From the NCBI GenBank assembly GCA_001936135.1, contig CP012811.1, positions 620,001 to 684,000 of the forward strand: DNA of 64,000 nt. Reading direction: 5' to 3'. The position numbers were made by a program, and so were the translations under genes. Each line of letters starts with the position of its first letter. The stretch's first letter is position 1. Origin of the DNA: Saccharomycopsis fibuligera x Saccharomycopsis cf. fibuligera. Its lineage: Eukaryota; Ascomycota; Saccharomycetes; Ascoideales; Saccharomycopsidaceae. Positions 9,579-19,825 of the stretch are shown here, in pieces. Below the pieces are notes generated by a model that saw only the letters and a program-made list of their open reading frames with translations, was not told where the DNA came from and did not search any database.

Positions 9579-10246
9579 TTTGTTCCGGTGGATTCAAAAG
9601 AAAAAAAAAGCTTTTTCTTGAAAGAAAACAAAAAAAAAGTGGTGTCTGTTTAGATACAATTGGAGATTTTGGAAATTGTTAAAAATCTTTATATACTTTA
9701 TCCTGTCATCGTATACGTCTCCAGTCTCGCATTCGTTTTTTTCTTAGCGGTTTTTCAAGGACGATGCGAGGGGTACGAACCACTTGTTTGGTAGTTGTAC
9801 CGTAAGTATGGGTCTTTTCTCCGGACTTTATTACAAAGAATTAAAAATTAAATCTATAATGATTATAATGGTATTCGTAAAGGTACTTAGTCTATAAGGA
9901 GAAAATTGAAGCAGGTAAAAAAATAAATAAAAATAAAAAGATTTGAATAATAGGAAGTCAAATCCAGCAGTCATAAATGACACAAATCAAGCGAAACTGA
10001 CGAAGAAATAAAAAAGAACTTTTTGTAAATGAGCAACAATGCAACCAAGAATTTTCAAAAATTAATAGCAAAAAAAAATAAAAAAGTGAACTGAAATAAA
10101 TGCCCAGAGGGATATGATAAATATTTTAGAAGCCAAGAACTGAAAATTGAAGAAAAGCAAAACATAAGAATAAATTAAGCCATCAAAAAAAAGAGAAAAA
10201 CAAAGGAATAATAAATGTCGTTAAAATTTGAGAACTAAGTTTGATT
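9579..10246. other. intergenic: ERG24 promoter and 3' flank of the velvet gene
   Basis: These 668 bases hold the ERG24 promoter at the left and the downstream region of the velvet-domain gene at the right. The right half (about 9830-10230) is very A-rich with many short A-runs. Apart from the TCGTATA site, nothing recognisable was seen. Confidence 0.6.
9709..9715 (+). promoter_or_regulatory. Sterol response element (Upc2/Ecm22-type TCGTATA)
   Basis: TCGTATA is the exact core of the yeast sterol response element bound by the Upc2 family. The surrounding TCGTATACG is nearly palindromic, so the core is half-present on both strands. It sits about 131 bases before the ERG24 start, a sensible promoter position for a gene known to be induced when sterol falls. 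The motif match is seen; regulation is inferred. Confidence 0.55.
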
Positions 10247-11061
10247 TCAAAAGCCAAAGTCCAAGTCATTCATAGCAAAAGGATTTTCAAAAATATCATT
10301 GCCACCATTAACTGTTTGAGCAAGATTGCCCGTTTCTTGCAACAAGCTGGTAATATCCATGTCCTGGTTGTTGTTGTTGCTGCTGTTATCACCTTGGAAA
10401 TCATTATTTTCCATCTGGCGTGGCTGTTGTTGCTGTTGTTGATCATGGTTACTCGATGCTGGTTTGAGGATGTCATCAAATGACTCAAATAGTATCTCAT
10501 GAGATCTTGGAGCAAAACTGTTACCAAAGTTGTGGTTGTTGTTACTGTTGCCTAATGACGGTGGTTGTAATTGTTGCTGTTGTGGTTGGCTGTTCAACTC
10601 ATTAACATTACCACTGGATGCAAGTTGTCGGTAAAAACTGTCCAAACTATTAAAATCAAGCTTACCATTGGCATTGTTATTGTTACTGTTACTCAAAATG
10701 TAACTATTATTATTGTTCTCATGAGGATTATAGATAATCTCCTGCTCCAATGGTGACAAGTCCAAGCCGGAATTATCATCAAACACTGCACTCTCATTGA
10801 TGGCAGTATGTGTCAATGGAGTGGCAAAAATATCATTTTGATTAGTTTGTGGGGTAACTGGAGGTTGAGCTCTTGGTGTAAAGTATTGAGACACTGCAGA
10901 AGCGGCATATGTACCAGCAGTGTATGTTTGCACTGGAGTATTGGTTCTAGAATACAAATCAGCCACAGAATTATTGCGGTGCAAATGATGAGGCTGTTGT
11001 ATTGGAGTAGAACTTCTGGTAATATTTATGGTGTTTCCAGCTAAAGGAGAATCAAAGTATG

Positions 11062-11100
<39 letters not shown>

Positions 11101-11161
11101 ATTGTTGCTGATGATGAACGTTATTATTATTACCATTAAAACCAAAAATGTTTCCGTTGAA

Positions 11162-11203
<42 letters not shown>

Positions 11204-11977
11204 TTGGATTATCCCTGCTACTTGGGTATAATATTGAAGAGCATTCATACCACTTGGATACATCTTTAATGGTTTAGCAATCTTGTAGTCAATATTACGC
11301 AAATGAACTGGGGTATTTGTCTTTGGCTTTCTGGTTCTAATTCTGCAGCCAGCCTTTTTAAGCTGTTCATTGAGTACTGGAGAAGCTTCAAGGCCATCAA
11401 AAGAAGCATCCGTGTAAACAGTAAAGCGAGAAGAGTATGTAGTGGCATTCGTCCAATGAACAACGTTTGGCTTGGAACACATCACTCCATGTTCATTGAA
11501 TGACTGTACTTCAAAAAGATCAAACTTTAATCTATAGTCACCTTTGAATCTAACCGATAAATTATCAAACACTGCACAAGCAACATATGGACTGCCTTTA
11601 TAAAACTGAGCAGTGACAGTGGTGGTTCCTCTAAGCACTTCAAAATCGTCTGGGTTGTTGCTGTCGGTATGGGTTCTAGCTTTTCTTTGTCTAGCCATAA
11701 ATGATTCTGAATCTTTGAAACCAATACACTCGATAGAAGCTCTAACAAAATAAATTCCAAGACTGTGATCTATAACATTGCGGCCATCTTGGTCAAGCTT
11801 GAGCTGAACGATTGGCTGAGGGTCAACTAGTCTTCTGGAAGAGTTTCTAGTTTCTTTGCGACCAGAGACTCTAGCCTTAACTGGTTGCTGTACCACATTA
11901 AGATTAGCGTTTTGTTGGTGAACTTCAATCTTGTCGTTGTCAATTGGTTTGACTTGATTTTTTAAAAATTTGACCAT
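10247..11977 (-). CDS. Velvet-domain transcriptional regulator with Gln/Asn-rich C-terminal half
   Basis: 576 residues. Residues about 28-220 read as a velvet domain: NVVQQPVKARVSGRKE, then LVDPQPIVQLKL (the PIDPPPIVQL block of VosA/VelB/Ryp2), then RGTTTVTAQF, then VFDNLSVRFKGDYRLKFDLF at about 137-156, which mirrors the family's VFxDLSVRxEGxYRLxFxLFE block. SSRFTVYTDASFDGLEASP and LKKAGCRIRTRKPKT complete it. In filamentous fungi these proteins bind DNA through an NF-kappaB-like fold and control sporulation, light response and dimorphism. The C-terminal half is Gln runs (about 257-272), Asn runs and an acidic-hydrophobic end (FAMNDLDFGF) that looks like an activation region. An Ndt80-type factor was considered, but the motifs are velvet. 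No close partner gene is in the window; the upstream region is unusually long. Confidence 0.85.
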
Positions 11978-14623
11978 TGTTGTTGTTTTCTGTTCGCTGC
12001 TTTTTATTTTGGTTTTCCGTTAATGCCTATTGGTGTTTTGAGTTGCTACTTAATTATATCTTCCAGTAAGGTTGAAAAAAGATTAATGATTAATGAGCGA
12101 GAGGAGTGACTAGATTCTTGAGTAATCAAGGTGCAAGAGAAAGGATCTAAAGTTAGCAAAATGGGGATAAATGGTCAATGGGTAACAAGGAAGTCCAGGG
12201 CAACATTAATACCATAGACAAGGCAAACGGATATCATTTTGTACTTATATATATTAATGATGCCCACAAAATAGCTAATGCCTGTCTATCTGTCTGTGTT
12301 GCTGGTAGTCGTAAGTCTGGCTAAAGTCGTAAGTAATATTCGTGAAACCGGATGTTTCAATCTAATGCATGTTGCCTGTTTGAGACGCATGCAAGGGCAA
12401 AATTATAAAAAAAAAAAAAAAAAAACATGGTACCGTAGCAACGGATCTTTTCTTGCGACGTAATAACCTTCGAGCACCTGAACCTACCGGTGCCATGGAT
12501 TGTTACAGCTTCATAATATTCTTTCTCACAATAATGTCGCAAATAATAATATTTTGTATGTCAATGCTTTATCAATAGGCTCACGAGGCGAGAGCAGTGT
12601 GGGCGTGGCCGGTTTCAGAATCCGTGAGCGACGCCCCACTCACTAGGACCAAGTTTTCGTTTGTTTATCCTACGCAAATCACGGTTTCATGTCCATCTAA
12701 AAACAGTACTATAGCCATACTTAGCGGTGGATCCTGCGGCTAAAGCATCAATTGGGCCAAAAAATTTTGGTTTAACTACTCCAATTTTACGAATCTACTT
12801 ATAGAAGACTCCACGTATACTCTTTGTGTTTCTGTCTCACGACTGCCTATTTCGCCGAGCGCACAAACACATACACTCTGATTGTAGTTCCTGGATCAGT
12901 CGTCTGCACATCTGCTAGTATTAGCATTTTTTAGCATCTTTTCAAAGCTACTAGCCAATGGGTATTCTCAGGATACACTACTTTCAAAACATGAAGATGA
13001 GTTAAAAAAGTTCACTAACGTAGTGATTTGATTCCCTTGCTTGTTTTGAAATCGCTAGCTTACTATACTCAAGTTGTTCCTTTGCAGCATAAACAATAAC
13101 CATTAATAACCGCAAATTTGTTACCATAGTGACTGCAATATCAATTGAACAGCAATGGTACCACAAAATGGCCAACAATAGTAGTATGTTGATATACCTC
13201 TTGTTTTATCTTTAACGGCGCTATTTGCATGTAATATACCACTTCTTCTGTTTTTTAAAATTCAAGGCATTAGTTGTACTCTTCAAAACGCGTTGATTTG
13301 CTGAATAAGTTTATTACTAGGCCACTAGATTATTGGCAACAAATTTTCACTCTACTTGGCTAATTGGATTTTTGTTACAATATCTTTCCTGTGTTGCCGT
13401 ATTGCTATATGTGATACTTTCTGAAGATATTTACTGGTTTCAACAAGGCCAAGTTGCCACTTGTTTAAAAGCAACAAAAAAAATAGCCCAATATTTTATT
13501 ATGTTTAAAGTAACGACATTCGAATTAAAACGAAGCATTGTTGCAATTGCAACTGGCGTAATCATCAAGAGCACAAATGACAATGAATTTTTTTTTTTGT
13601 TTTTTTTCCGTGGAAAAAAATATTACATCAATGAACGCTGAACCCCAATTAATTATCCAAATATTATCTGCCAGCTGCATTCATGGCATCGATCAGATAC
13701 AATCACACATATGTACGTTTAAATAAGCAACATAGGTTGAATGTGCGACATTTGCTATCTACAGTACTTGAATCATTTTGGCGATTGTCTTAGTGTTTCA
13801 GAATTCTCAGTGCATTGATCACGGGCGCGCTTTCCTATTGTGTTGTAGTGCGATAGTAACGGAAAAAATAACAATGCATGTTGACAAAAATACCACCCAA
13901 CGATGATGGGTGTACATAATGTATGAAATCTTCAAATGCTTAGTATTTAGAAATAATTATTTATTCTCGTTACATCTGTAACAATCATGATATTGTTCAC
14001 ATATCACAGGCACCCATTTACAATATGTTGGCTTTGATCAAAAATTGCGGGAGACTTTTTGTAATATTTAATATTCAGGAAAAGAAAAGCAATTACATTT
14101 TAGCCCGTATAAATGGCTCCAAAATAAGCATTATTCTATAATAATATTTTTTTTATAAAAAAAAAAAAAAAGACTTTGCTGATCAAGGCTTTGTAGCGGT
14201 CAGCACATGCCTGTAGTATCTTTCCAATTTCCGGTACCAAATGCGCATTACTGAAGCATACCAATACTGTGTGCCGAGCTGTAGAACTCATAGAATTCAA
14301 AACTCAATTGTAAATGATCAGCTGATATCCGAATCTCCAATTTTTCGGATCCTAGGAAACAAGCCAACACTATTCCTTATTTTCTAAGGATCTAGATTAT
14401 GATTCAAAAAAGTCCAAAGCTATATGCATCGCAATGTAACCTTATGTAATCAGCTTCGTTTATTGCCTGATTTAGTTTAGCAATAGTAACAGTGAAGAAA
14501 CTTTCCCCAATGAAACCTATATTTATGTTTTGGATAATAAAATGCTATATTCATGCTACAGTAGTATATTATAGTTACACAGTGCTATATGTTATGGCAT
14601 GAATGCAAGAAGGCCACAAGAGA
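11978..14623. other. 2.6 kb gene-free region upstream of the velvet gene
   Basis: No convincing gene is present. The longest frame (13333-13641) lacks an ATG start and encodes a low-complexity Phe-rich tail. Seen: A-runs at about 12407-12425 and 14157-14172, a GC-rich imperfect inverted repeat (GTGGGCGT at 12599-12606 against ACGCCCCAC at 12631-12639), and many short AT-rich motifs. It is flanked by the start of the velvet gene on one side and the 3' end of the WKF-domain locus on the other. Such length is typical of promoters of cell-fate regulators in Candida; that role is inferred. Confidence 0.6.
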
Positions 14624-15001
14624 TCAAACATAATCCGTCACCTCAACTTCTTCAATCCACAAATTGTCATACTGTAGAAAAATATTGTCCTCATAGTTAA
14701 ATCTATGATTATTCTGATTGTTCTGCGTTCTTTTCTTGCTTTTGTTTTTCTTTGACCCATTATCATTACTATAGTGTTCGCTGCCTTCGCCACTTGAATC
14801 GTCACGCGCAAATTCATCATCATGATTGTGCAATGGAATATATTCTTTGAATTCAGGTTCTGGAGCTACTGAATCATCTATGTCTTCATAATAGTATTTT
14901 TGATTGTCAAGTTTGGCAGGAACTTCTCCGAATTTTTGCTTACCATTGTTGCTAAAAACACTTAAATTCATTTGATCTAATTCATTAGGACCTGCGATGC
15001 T
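14624..15001 (-). CDS. Possible +1-frame C-terminal extension of the WKF-domain gene
   Basis: Directly after the stop codon of the WKF-domain frame, the +1 frame is open for 125 codons to 14624. It looks coding: acidic and Lys-rich patches, DNQKYYYEDIDDSVAPEPEF, EFARDDSSGEGSEHYSND, and a C-terminus of DNLWIEEVEVTDYV, with no CTG codon seen. The +1 frame also runs open upstream to an ATG at 15118, but there it overlaps the Lys-rich tail of the first frame and looks like a shadow. Possible readings: programmed +1 shift at CCG-TAG-C, a real or artefactual one-base indel, or a separate 115-residue protein starting at the ATG at 14971. No consensus intron was found that joins the two frames. Confidence 0.45.
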   Translation of the reverse strand, partial: SIAGPNELDQMNLSVFSNNGKQKFGEVPAKLDNQKYYYEDIDDSVAPEPEFKEYIPLHNHDDEFARDDSSGEGSEHYSNDNGSKKNKSKKRTQNNQNNHRFNYEDNIFLQYDNLWIEEVEVTDYV

Positions 15002-16043
15002 ACGGCTGCCGACTGGGACTAGTAAAGCCAACTGTTTTACTACTTTGAACATCAGAGCTGCTTTTTTCCTTCTTCTTAGACTTTTTCTTCTCCTTCTTTG
15101 ACACCCTCTTTGAAGCATCTTCGTTAGGTTTCTCCTCTTCTTTATTTTCTTTCATAACCTTTTCATTCGCTTTTTTCTCTTCGTCATTATTAGAGCTTCC
15201 ACTTGCAGCTCTGCTATCGGATTTATTCTTAGCATCAGCGGTTTCTTTTTGGCCTGCTGTATTTTCGGAATTATCTTCATCATCGACACTACTCAATAGC
15301 AATTTCTCATTGCTAATAGCCTCAAGCAACTGCTGAGCTCTAATGGCTTGCTCGAGAGTGGGTATCTTTTTTTTCTCTTCTTCTTCTGCCTTCTTCTTCT
15401 TAGCTTCGGCCCTCTTCTTTCTTATAGCTTGTCTTAACTTTTCATCGCTATCGGCTCCATTATTTTCGTCTGGCTCATCATTTTCCTCTTCTTCTTCGTC
15501 TTTCTTACTTTCAACATTACCATCTGCTTTTTCCTGCTCATATTTATCTTCCCCATCATTGCCATTTAAAAGATTATCCGCCACGGCACTAGCATATTTA
15601 TTCCATTTGCCAATTACTTCTTTCAATTCATTCACTAACCTAATTCTAGAACCGCCTTCTACCGTCTTCAAATACATAAAAAGAGGACCTTTGTATTCCT
15701 CGGAAATTATTAGCATATGCTTAATAATCCAATTCTGTTTTTGCTTGGAAAACTTCCAGTTTTCTCTATCATTCGCATATTGTCGAAGATATGCTAATTG
15801 ATCTTTTTCTGGAGGTGGTGGACGCTCATTTTTTGGCAACTTCTTTCTTTTTGCAGGCTTGTTTGATTTGCCTTTCCCATCATCTTCGCGACTTCTTTTT
15901 TGAGATTTCAACCCTTTGGCTTGACTTTTCGTTATTGTCGAGTCTTCCAAATGGGTAGGTATGCTTAATGGATCATCAGTCTGAGATTTCTTGACTTTCA
16001 ACCCAAGTCTCTTCCATGCAGGAATATGATTTTCTCCAACCAT
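15000..16043 (-). CDS. WKF-domain (DUF2373, C7orf50-like) nuclear protein
   Basis: 347 codons to a TAG at 15002-15000. Residues about 84-146 match the WKF domain: YLRQYANDRENWKFSKQKQN with the defining Trp96-Lys97-Phe98, then WIIKHM, and LFMYLKTVEGGSRIRLVNEL. Before it is a basic region with nuclear-localisation-like clusters (KPAKRKKLPKNERPPPP); after it are long Glu/Lys-rich, probably coiled or disordered segments. The family is conserved from fungi to human C7orf50 and is associated with the nucleolus; no reaction is known, so no symbol is given. The frame ends in a Lys-rich tail followed by SSKTVGFTSPSRQP and a stop, after which the +1 frame stays open (see the extension entry). Joined, the product would be about 472 residues. 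Confidence 0.75.
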   Translation of the reverse strand: MVGENHIPAWKRLGLKVKKSQTDDPLSIPTHLEDSTITKSQAKGLKSQKRSREDDGKGKSNKPAKRKKLPKNERPPPPEKDQLAYLRQYANDRENWKFSKQKQNWIIKHMLIISEEYKGPLFMYLKTVEGGSRIRLVNELKEVIGKWNKYASAVADNLLNGNDGEDKYEQEKADGNVESKKDEEEEENDEPDENNGADSDEKLRQAIRKKRAEAKKKKAEEEEKKKIPTLEQAIRAQQLLEAISNEKLLLSSVDDEDNSENTAGQKETADAKNKSDSRAASGSSNNDEEKKANEKVMKENKEEEKPNEDASKRVSKKEKKKSKKKEKSSSDVQSSKTVGFTSPSRQP

Positions 16044-16452
16044 TTGATTCTCTATAAATACGCCTTTCTTCTAGTCGCCTTTTTAATTATGGCTCTTTTT
16101 TTAATTCGCTAAGATCACAGTAATGAAGCATATGTGTTTGACACCAAATAACTTTCAAACCCACTTGAAATGTATCATGGAAAAAAAATTCACTAAATTA
16201 TTTTTTTCTAAACTTCATCGTTTACCCGGTTAAGAGAGGATAATCTAGCCGCCTAATAAAATGATGCTCAAATTCAACCACCTACTGCGTCTAGAAGTTT
16301 TTTCTTATCTTCTTCATTAGTCTTAATAATTTAGCTCAGTAATTAAAGCTTTTCTTAAAAATAAGTAGATTTATTTGAACTATCAATAAACCCTTTGAAG
16401 GGTACGCTCTTTCCATGATAAGATAAAAAAAATGACAGTAAAAAGAAAAACT
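16044..16452. other. intergenic: promoter of the WKF gene and 3' flank of tRNA-Ala
   Basis: The left part is the promoter of the WKF-domain gene (minus strand), with an A-run near 16181-16188. The right end holds T-runs on the minus strand (TTTTTCTTTTT just past 16452) that fit a Pol III terminator for the tRNA. No gene was seen. Confidence 0.6.
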
Positions 16453-16524
16453 GGACGAGTTGGGAATCGAACCCAAGACCTCTCCCATGCTAAGGGAGCG
16501 CGCTACCAACTACGCCACACGCCC
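16453..16524 (-). tRNA. tRNA-Ala (AGC)
   Basis: The minus strand folds as a standard tRNA starting GGGCGTGTGGCGTAGTTGG and ending ACTCGTCC. The anticodon AGC is at 16491-16489 in the loop of a CTCCC/GGGAG stem. The T-arm contains GGTTCGATTCC, which is also the Pol III B box. The G3:U70 pair, the alanine identity element, is present. No intron is visible. T-runs follow the 3' end. The LINE begins within about 40 bases of the 5' end, that is just upstream of the tRNA. Confidence 0.97.
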
Positions 16525-16561
16525 TTTTTTATTTTGTAAAAGAAGATTATGCTCAATATAA

Positions 16562-19500
16562 AATAAAGGAAATAAGTATATTGTGATAGAATTAGGTAAT
16601 GACGTTTTATGTCCGGCATCTAAAGCCAAGCACAAAACAGACATTATTATAGAAGTAACACCAAAAATATACTACTGGATCATAAATATATATAATCCCA
16701 CCGGTGAGAAAAAAAGAGCACAAGTCTTTCTTCAAAACGCCATTAGCAATGCACTACAAGATTATCGAAGAACTTTTGGAAAACAGTATCCAAACGCACA
16801 TCTCTATATCATTTTTGCGGGTGACTTTAACAATGTCGTGGATTTGCAAGAAATGGGTACCCGTATCCAACATGCTCCAGACACTAAAGACACCAAAAAA
16901 ATACGAAACTCATTGAGGGCACTCATCGACAATAACAACTTGACAGATGTTTACCGCCAACGCAGCCTACATAACATAAAAAAATCCTTCACTAACAGAG
17001 CTACTAACGGACATGAGGAAAGCAATAGAAGGCTTGATAGATTCTATGTCAGTAATGAATTGATTAGACACGACAAAATCCGTCTCTGGATGCTACAGAA
17101 GAACCATTTGAAGGGATCTTCCCATGAATCGCTTGTTTTGAAACTTGTCCATCCCCTGAGTGAGCTCCCAGCTCGGTTCAGACTTACCGATAAAATGTTA
17201 CGCAGTATATCACAACTTCATATCCCAGCCTCACTCACATCAACAAGCGAAATAATCATTTTTGTTCAAAACCATTTGCAGCTGATAAAGCATCTTGAGA
17301 AACGCATACCGGAATCTGAGAAAAAAAACCTTCAAACCGCCAACTACTATGATCACATAAACGAAATCTTTAAACCCTTCCAAGAAAATAAAAAGATAGA
17401 ATTACTTATTGATCAAGACGGCAACCAGTTAACAAAAACACACGAGATCATAGACCATGCCTCAGACTTCTATGCATCTCTCTATGATGGTACCAAGGGC
17501 ACGAAGGATATTCAAATCATTGATAGATATTTGCAAGATAGCATTCCTAACATTCACATATCGGATACAGAAAAGATAAATTTGAATAAGAACATAACTG
17601 AAGAAGAGCTCCTGATTGCCATCAAGGAGTCCAATAAGAATTCGGTGCCAGGAATTGATGGTTTTCCGTACAAGTTTTATTCCAAACTATATCCGCAGTT
17701 GAAAGAACGCCTCTTAGCTGAATTCAACACTATTTTTAGAACAGGCTCACTTCCTTACAATTACAGAACAGTTCTTTTTAATATCATTCCAAAGCCGCGA
17801 AAAGATAAGACTGACATCAAAAATTACAGGCCAATAGCCATTATCAATGCCAATCTACGACTACTTAGCATAATTCTCAATAATCGTTTACTAACAGTGT
17901 TAGAAAAGCTTATAGGCAAAAATCAGCTGGGTTTCATACCGAATCGCCAATCTTATACTAACATAAGAATGTTCAATGAGATTCTCGCGAGCATGAAGAC
18001 ACCACCAAATCAAAAGCACTATTTTGCCAAACACGAAAACTTGCGCATACTTCTTTTGGATTTTCAGAAGGCTTTCGATAATGTGTCGCACACATACCTT
18101 GAATGCTTATTGAAACATCTCAACTTTGGTACCGAAGGTTTCACATCCACAATAATGCTGATATTACAAAGTACAATCGGATGCATTCACCTTAACAATA
18201 AGACAGGCCCGCTCTTTCCCTTGAACCAAGGTACCTTACAAGGAAACCCAATCAGCCCATCGCTTTTCGTATTGGCAGTTGAGCCCCTTCTACGGAATGT
18301 TGAGAGAGAACTACAAGGCTTCACTATTAATACAAAATATCTTAGCCCAATTAAAGTCACACACTTAGCCTTCGCCGACGATATTACCATTTTTGCAGAT
18401 GGTAATCAAGACATGGAGTCAGCAATCCAAACGATCCAAGATTTCTGCTCGATAACGGGAGGGAGTTTGAACTATGATAAATCAAAAGTACTCATTTCCC
18501 CATACGCCACGGATATAGCAAAAACTGAAATGCAGCTTTTTGACATTCCGATTGAGCGAGTAAAGGAAGACTATAAACTAACCTATCTCGGGATTAAAAT
18601 TCCGAACCAGGGATGGCCAAAAAACTTGATACAAACAATGTACGCAAAGTTCAACATTTCCAACATCAAACATTTGCCGCCGTCAAGTCAAGTCATGGCC
18701 TATAATACATTTATCTGTTCAAAATTCTACTACAAGGAGATTCATCAAAATCTCACTGACAAACAAATAAATGCAATCGAGATGGCTTTCAAACAATGTC
18801 TAAACGCCACGAATGTCTCCCTCGAGACACTCAAGACACACAGACATAAAGGGGGTTATGGTATGATAGACCTCAAAGCACAGCTCACGTATAGAAAAGC
18901 ACAAATTGCGCAAAACTTGTTTCTAGATAAAAGCGACCCATACTTGAAGCTCTTCAGAGCGAAGCTACAACTTCTTCTAGATCACTTTTTTAAAGTACGC
19001 TATGAGCTCGAACGTAAACCAGGACATATTGACACTCAATTCTGGTGGAGAGATGTTCTCGATACAGTTGACGGAGGCGAAGGCCAAGGGCAATCTATAC
19101 TGGCACAGAACCCAAAACAGTGCTTCACGTTGACAGCCACAGAAGCAAACATAATAGCTCTGTGGAAACAAGTAGTCCCCAACAAACACAATCCAGGCAT
19201 CCTTGGGCTTCAGCGCACATCAGATATAGCAGAAGCAGTGGAGCTCGGTGTACCGTTTTTGAAAAAAAAGTTCATTCCAAAAGAAGTCTTCGACTTCAAG
19301 TCCCGGAACGGTAGTGCACAAGTGCGCGAAAAGAAAGATAAACTACTATTCTCACACCAGTTGGCACGTCTCAAACAAGTCACTAATAAACAGTGTCTGA
19401 CATTTTGGCAAATGATAAACAAACAAACGTTCAAACACCCTGGCTGCTTCGAGAATATACACACATTCCACCTCGGAGTCGAGAAGTTCAAATTCCAAGG

Positions 19501-19825
19501 TGAGGAATGTAAGTGGTGCTCTGAAGATTTATCACGTAAAAAATACAAACAGCAGTCATATGAAGATGCTATCAACAAACAAATGGAGCACTTCTTGGTT
19601 AAATGTCCAGTAGCACAAGCGTTATGGAAAAAATTACATATAAATAAGGAATTGAGCTGGGACAGCCTCATCCTTCCATCCAGTGATACACGAGAATTAA
19701 TCCAGGTCGACAACTACTTGATATTCCAAAAGAAATACTCCCGCCTACGGAGAGATAAGGACTTTGATTGGAAAACCATTCCAATCTCTAGTCTTGTTTA
19801 CTACATCACCACGGTAATGAATTAG
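16562..19825 (+). CDS. LINE ORF2: truncated AP-endonuclease, reverse transcriptase and C-terminal zinc knuckle
   Basis: The frame is open from 16562 to a TAG at 19823-19825 and has no ATG near its 5' end, as expected of a truncated copy. Numbering from 16583: the endonuclease C-terminal half has FAGDFN (78-83), SNRRLDRFYVS (147-157) and a final SSH (179-181) where SDH is usual. The reverse transcriptase (about 340-640) has VPGIDGF, NYRPIAI, DFQKAFDN (493-500), NQGTLQGNPISPSLF, and the catalytic FADD (597-600). A Cys-His motif CX2CX23HX4C (Cys976, Cys979, His1003, Cys1008) lies near the C-terminus, as in other L1-clade proteins. Gln448-CTG-Gly-Phe would read QSGF under the CTG=Ser code, a common form of that RT motif. 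The protein is probably not made normally without its 5' end. Confidence 0.88.
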   Translation, partial: NKGNKYIVIELGNDVLCPASKAKHKTDIIIEVTPKIYYWIINIYNPTGEKKRAQVFLQNAISNALQDYRRTFGKQYPNAHLYIIFAGDFNNVVDLQEMGTRIQHAPDTKDTKKIRNSLRALIDNNNLTDVYRQRSLHNIKKSFTNRATNGHEESNRRLDRFYVSNELIRHDKIRLWMLQKNHLKGSSHESLVLKLVHPLSELPARFRLTDKMLRSISQLHIPASLTSTSEIIIFVQNHLQLIKHLEKRIPESEKKNLQTANYYDHINEIFKPFQENKKIELLIDQDGNQLTKTHEIIDHASDFYASLYDGTKGTKDIQIIDRYLQDSIPNIHISDTEKINLNKNITEEELLIAIKESNKNSVPGIDGFPYKFYSKLYPQLKERLLAEFNTIFRTGSLPYNYRTVLFNIIPKPRKDKTDIKNYRPIAIINANLRLLSIILNNRLLTVLEKLIGKNQLGFIPNRQSYTNIRMFNEILASMKTPPNQKHYFAKHENLRILLLDFQKAFDNVSHTYLECLLKHLNFGTEGFTSTIMLILQSTIGCIHLNNKTGPLFPLNQGTLQGNPISPSLFVLAVEPLLRNVERELQGFTINTKYLSPIKVTHLAFADDITIFADGNQDMESAIQTIQDFCSITGGSLNYDKSKVLISPYATDIAKTEMQLFDIPIERVKEDYKLTYLGIKIPNQGWPKNLIQTMYAKFNISNIKHLPPSSQVMAYNTFICSKFYYKEIHQNLTDKQINAIEMAFKQCLNATNVSLETLKTHRHKGGYGMIDLKAQLTYRKAQIAQNLFLDKSDPYLKLFRAKLQLLLDHFFKVRYELERKPGHIDTQFWWRDVLDTVDGGEGQGQSILAQNPKQCFTLTATEANIIALWKQVVPNKHNPGILGLQRTSDIAEAVELGVPFLKKKFIPKEVFDFKSRNGSAQVREKKDKLLFSHQLARLKQVTNKQCLTFWQMINKQTFKHPGCFENIHTFHLGVEKFKFQGEECKWCSEDLSRKKYKQQSYEDAINKQMEHFLVKCPVAQALWKKLHINKELSWDSLILPSSDTRELIQVDNYLIFQKKYSRLRRDKDFDWKTIPISSLVYYITTVMN

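Noticed and set aside
9795-9810. GTAAGTAT as a U1-snRNA start or intron donor
   Set aside because: Only a few bases of the U1 5' end match (on the minus strand), and no coding exon flanks it.
12599-12639. GC-rich inverted repeat as a structured RNA
   Set aside because: The stem is only about 8 bp with a bulge and no known RNA family motif was recognised.
13333-13641. 102-codon frame in the velvet upstream region
   Set aside because: It starts at TTG without an ATG, its tail is Phe-rich from a T-run, and no family resemblance was seen.
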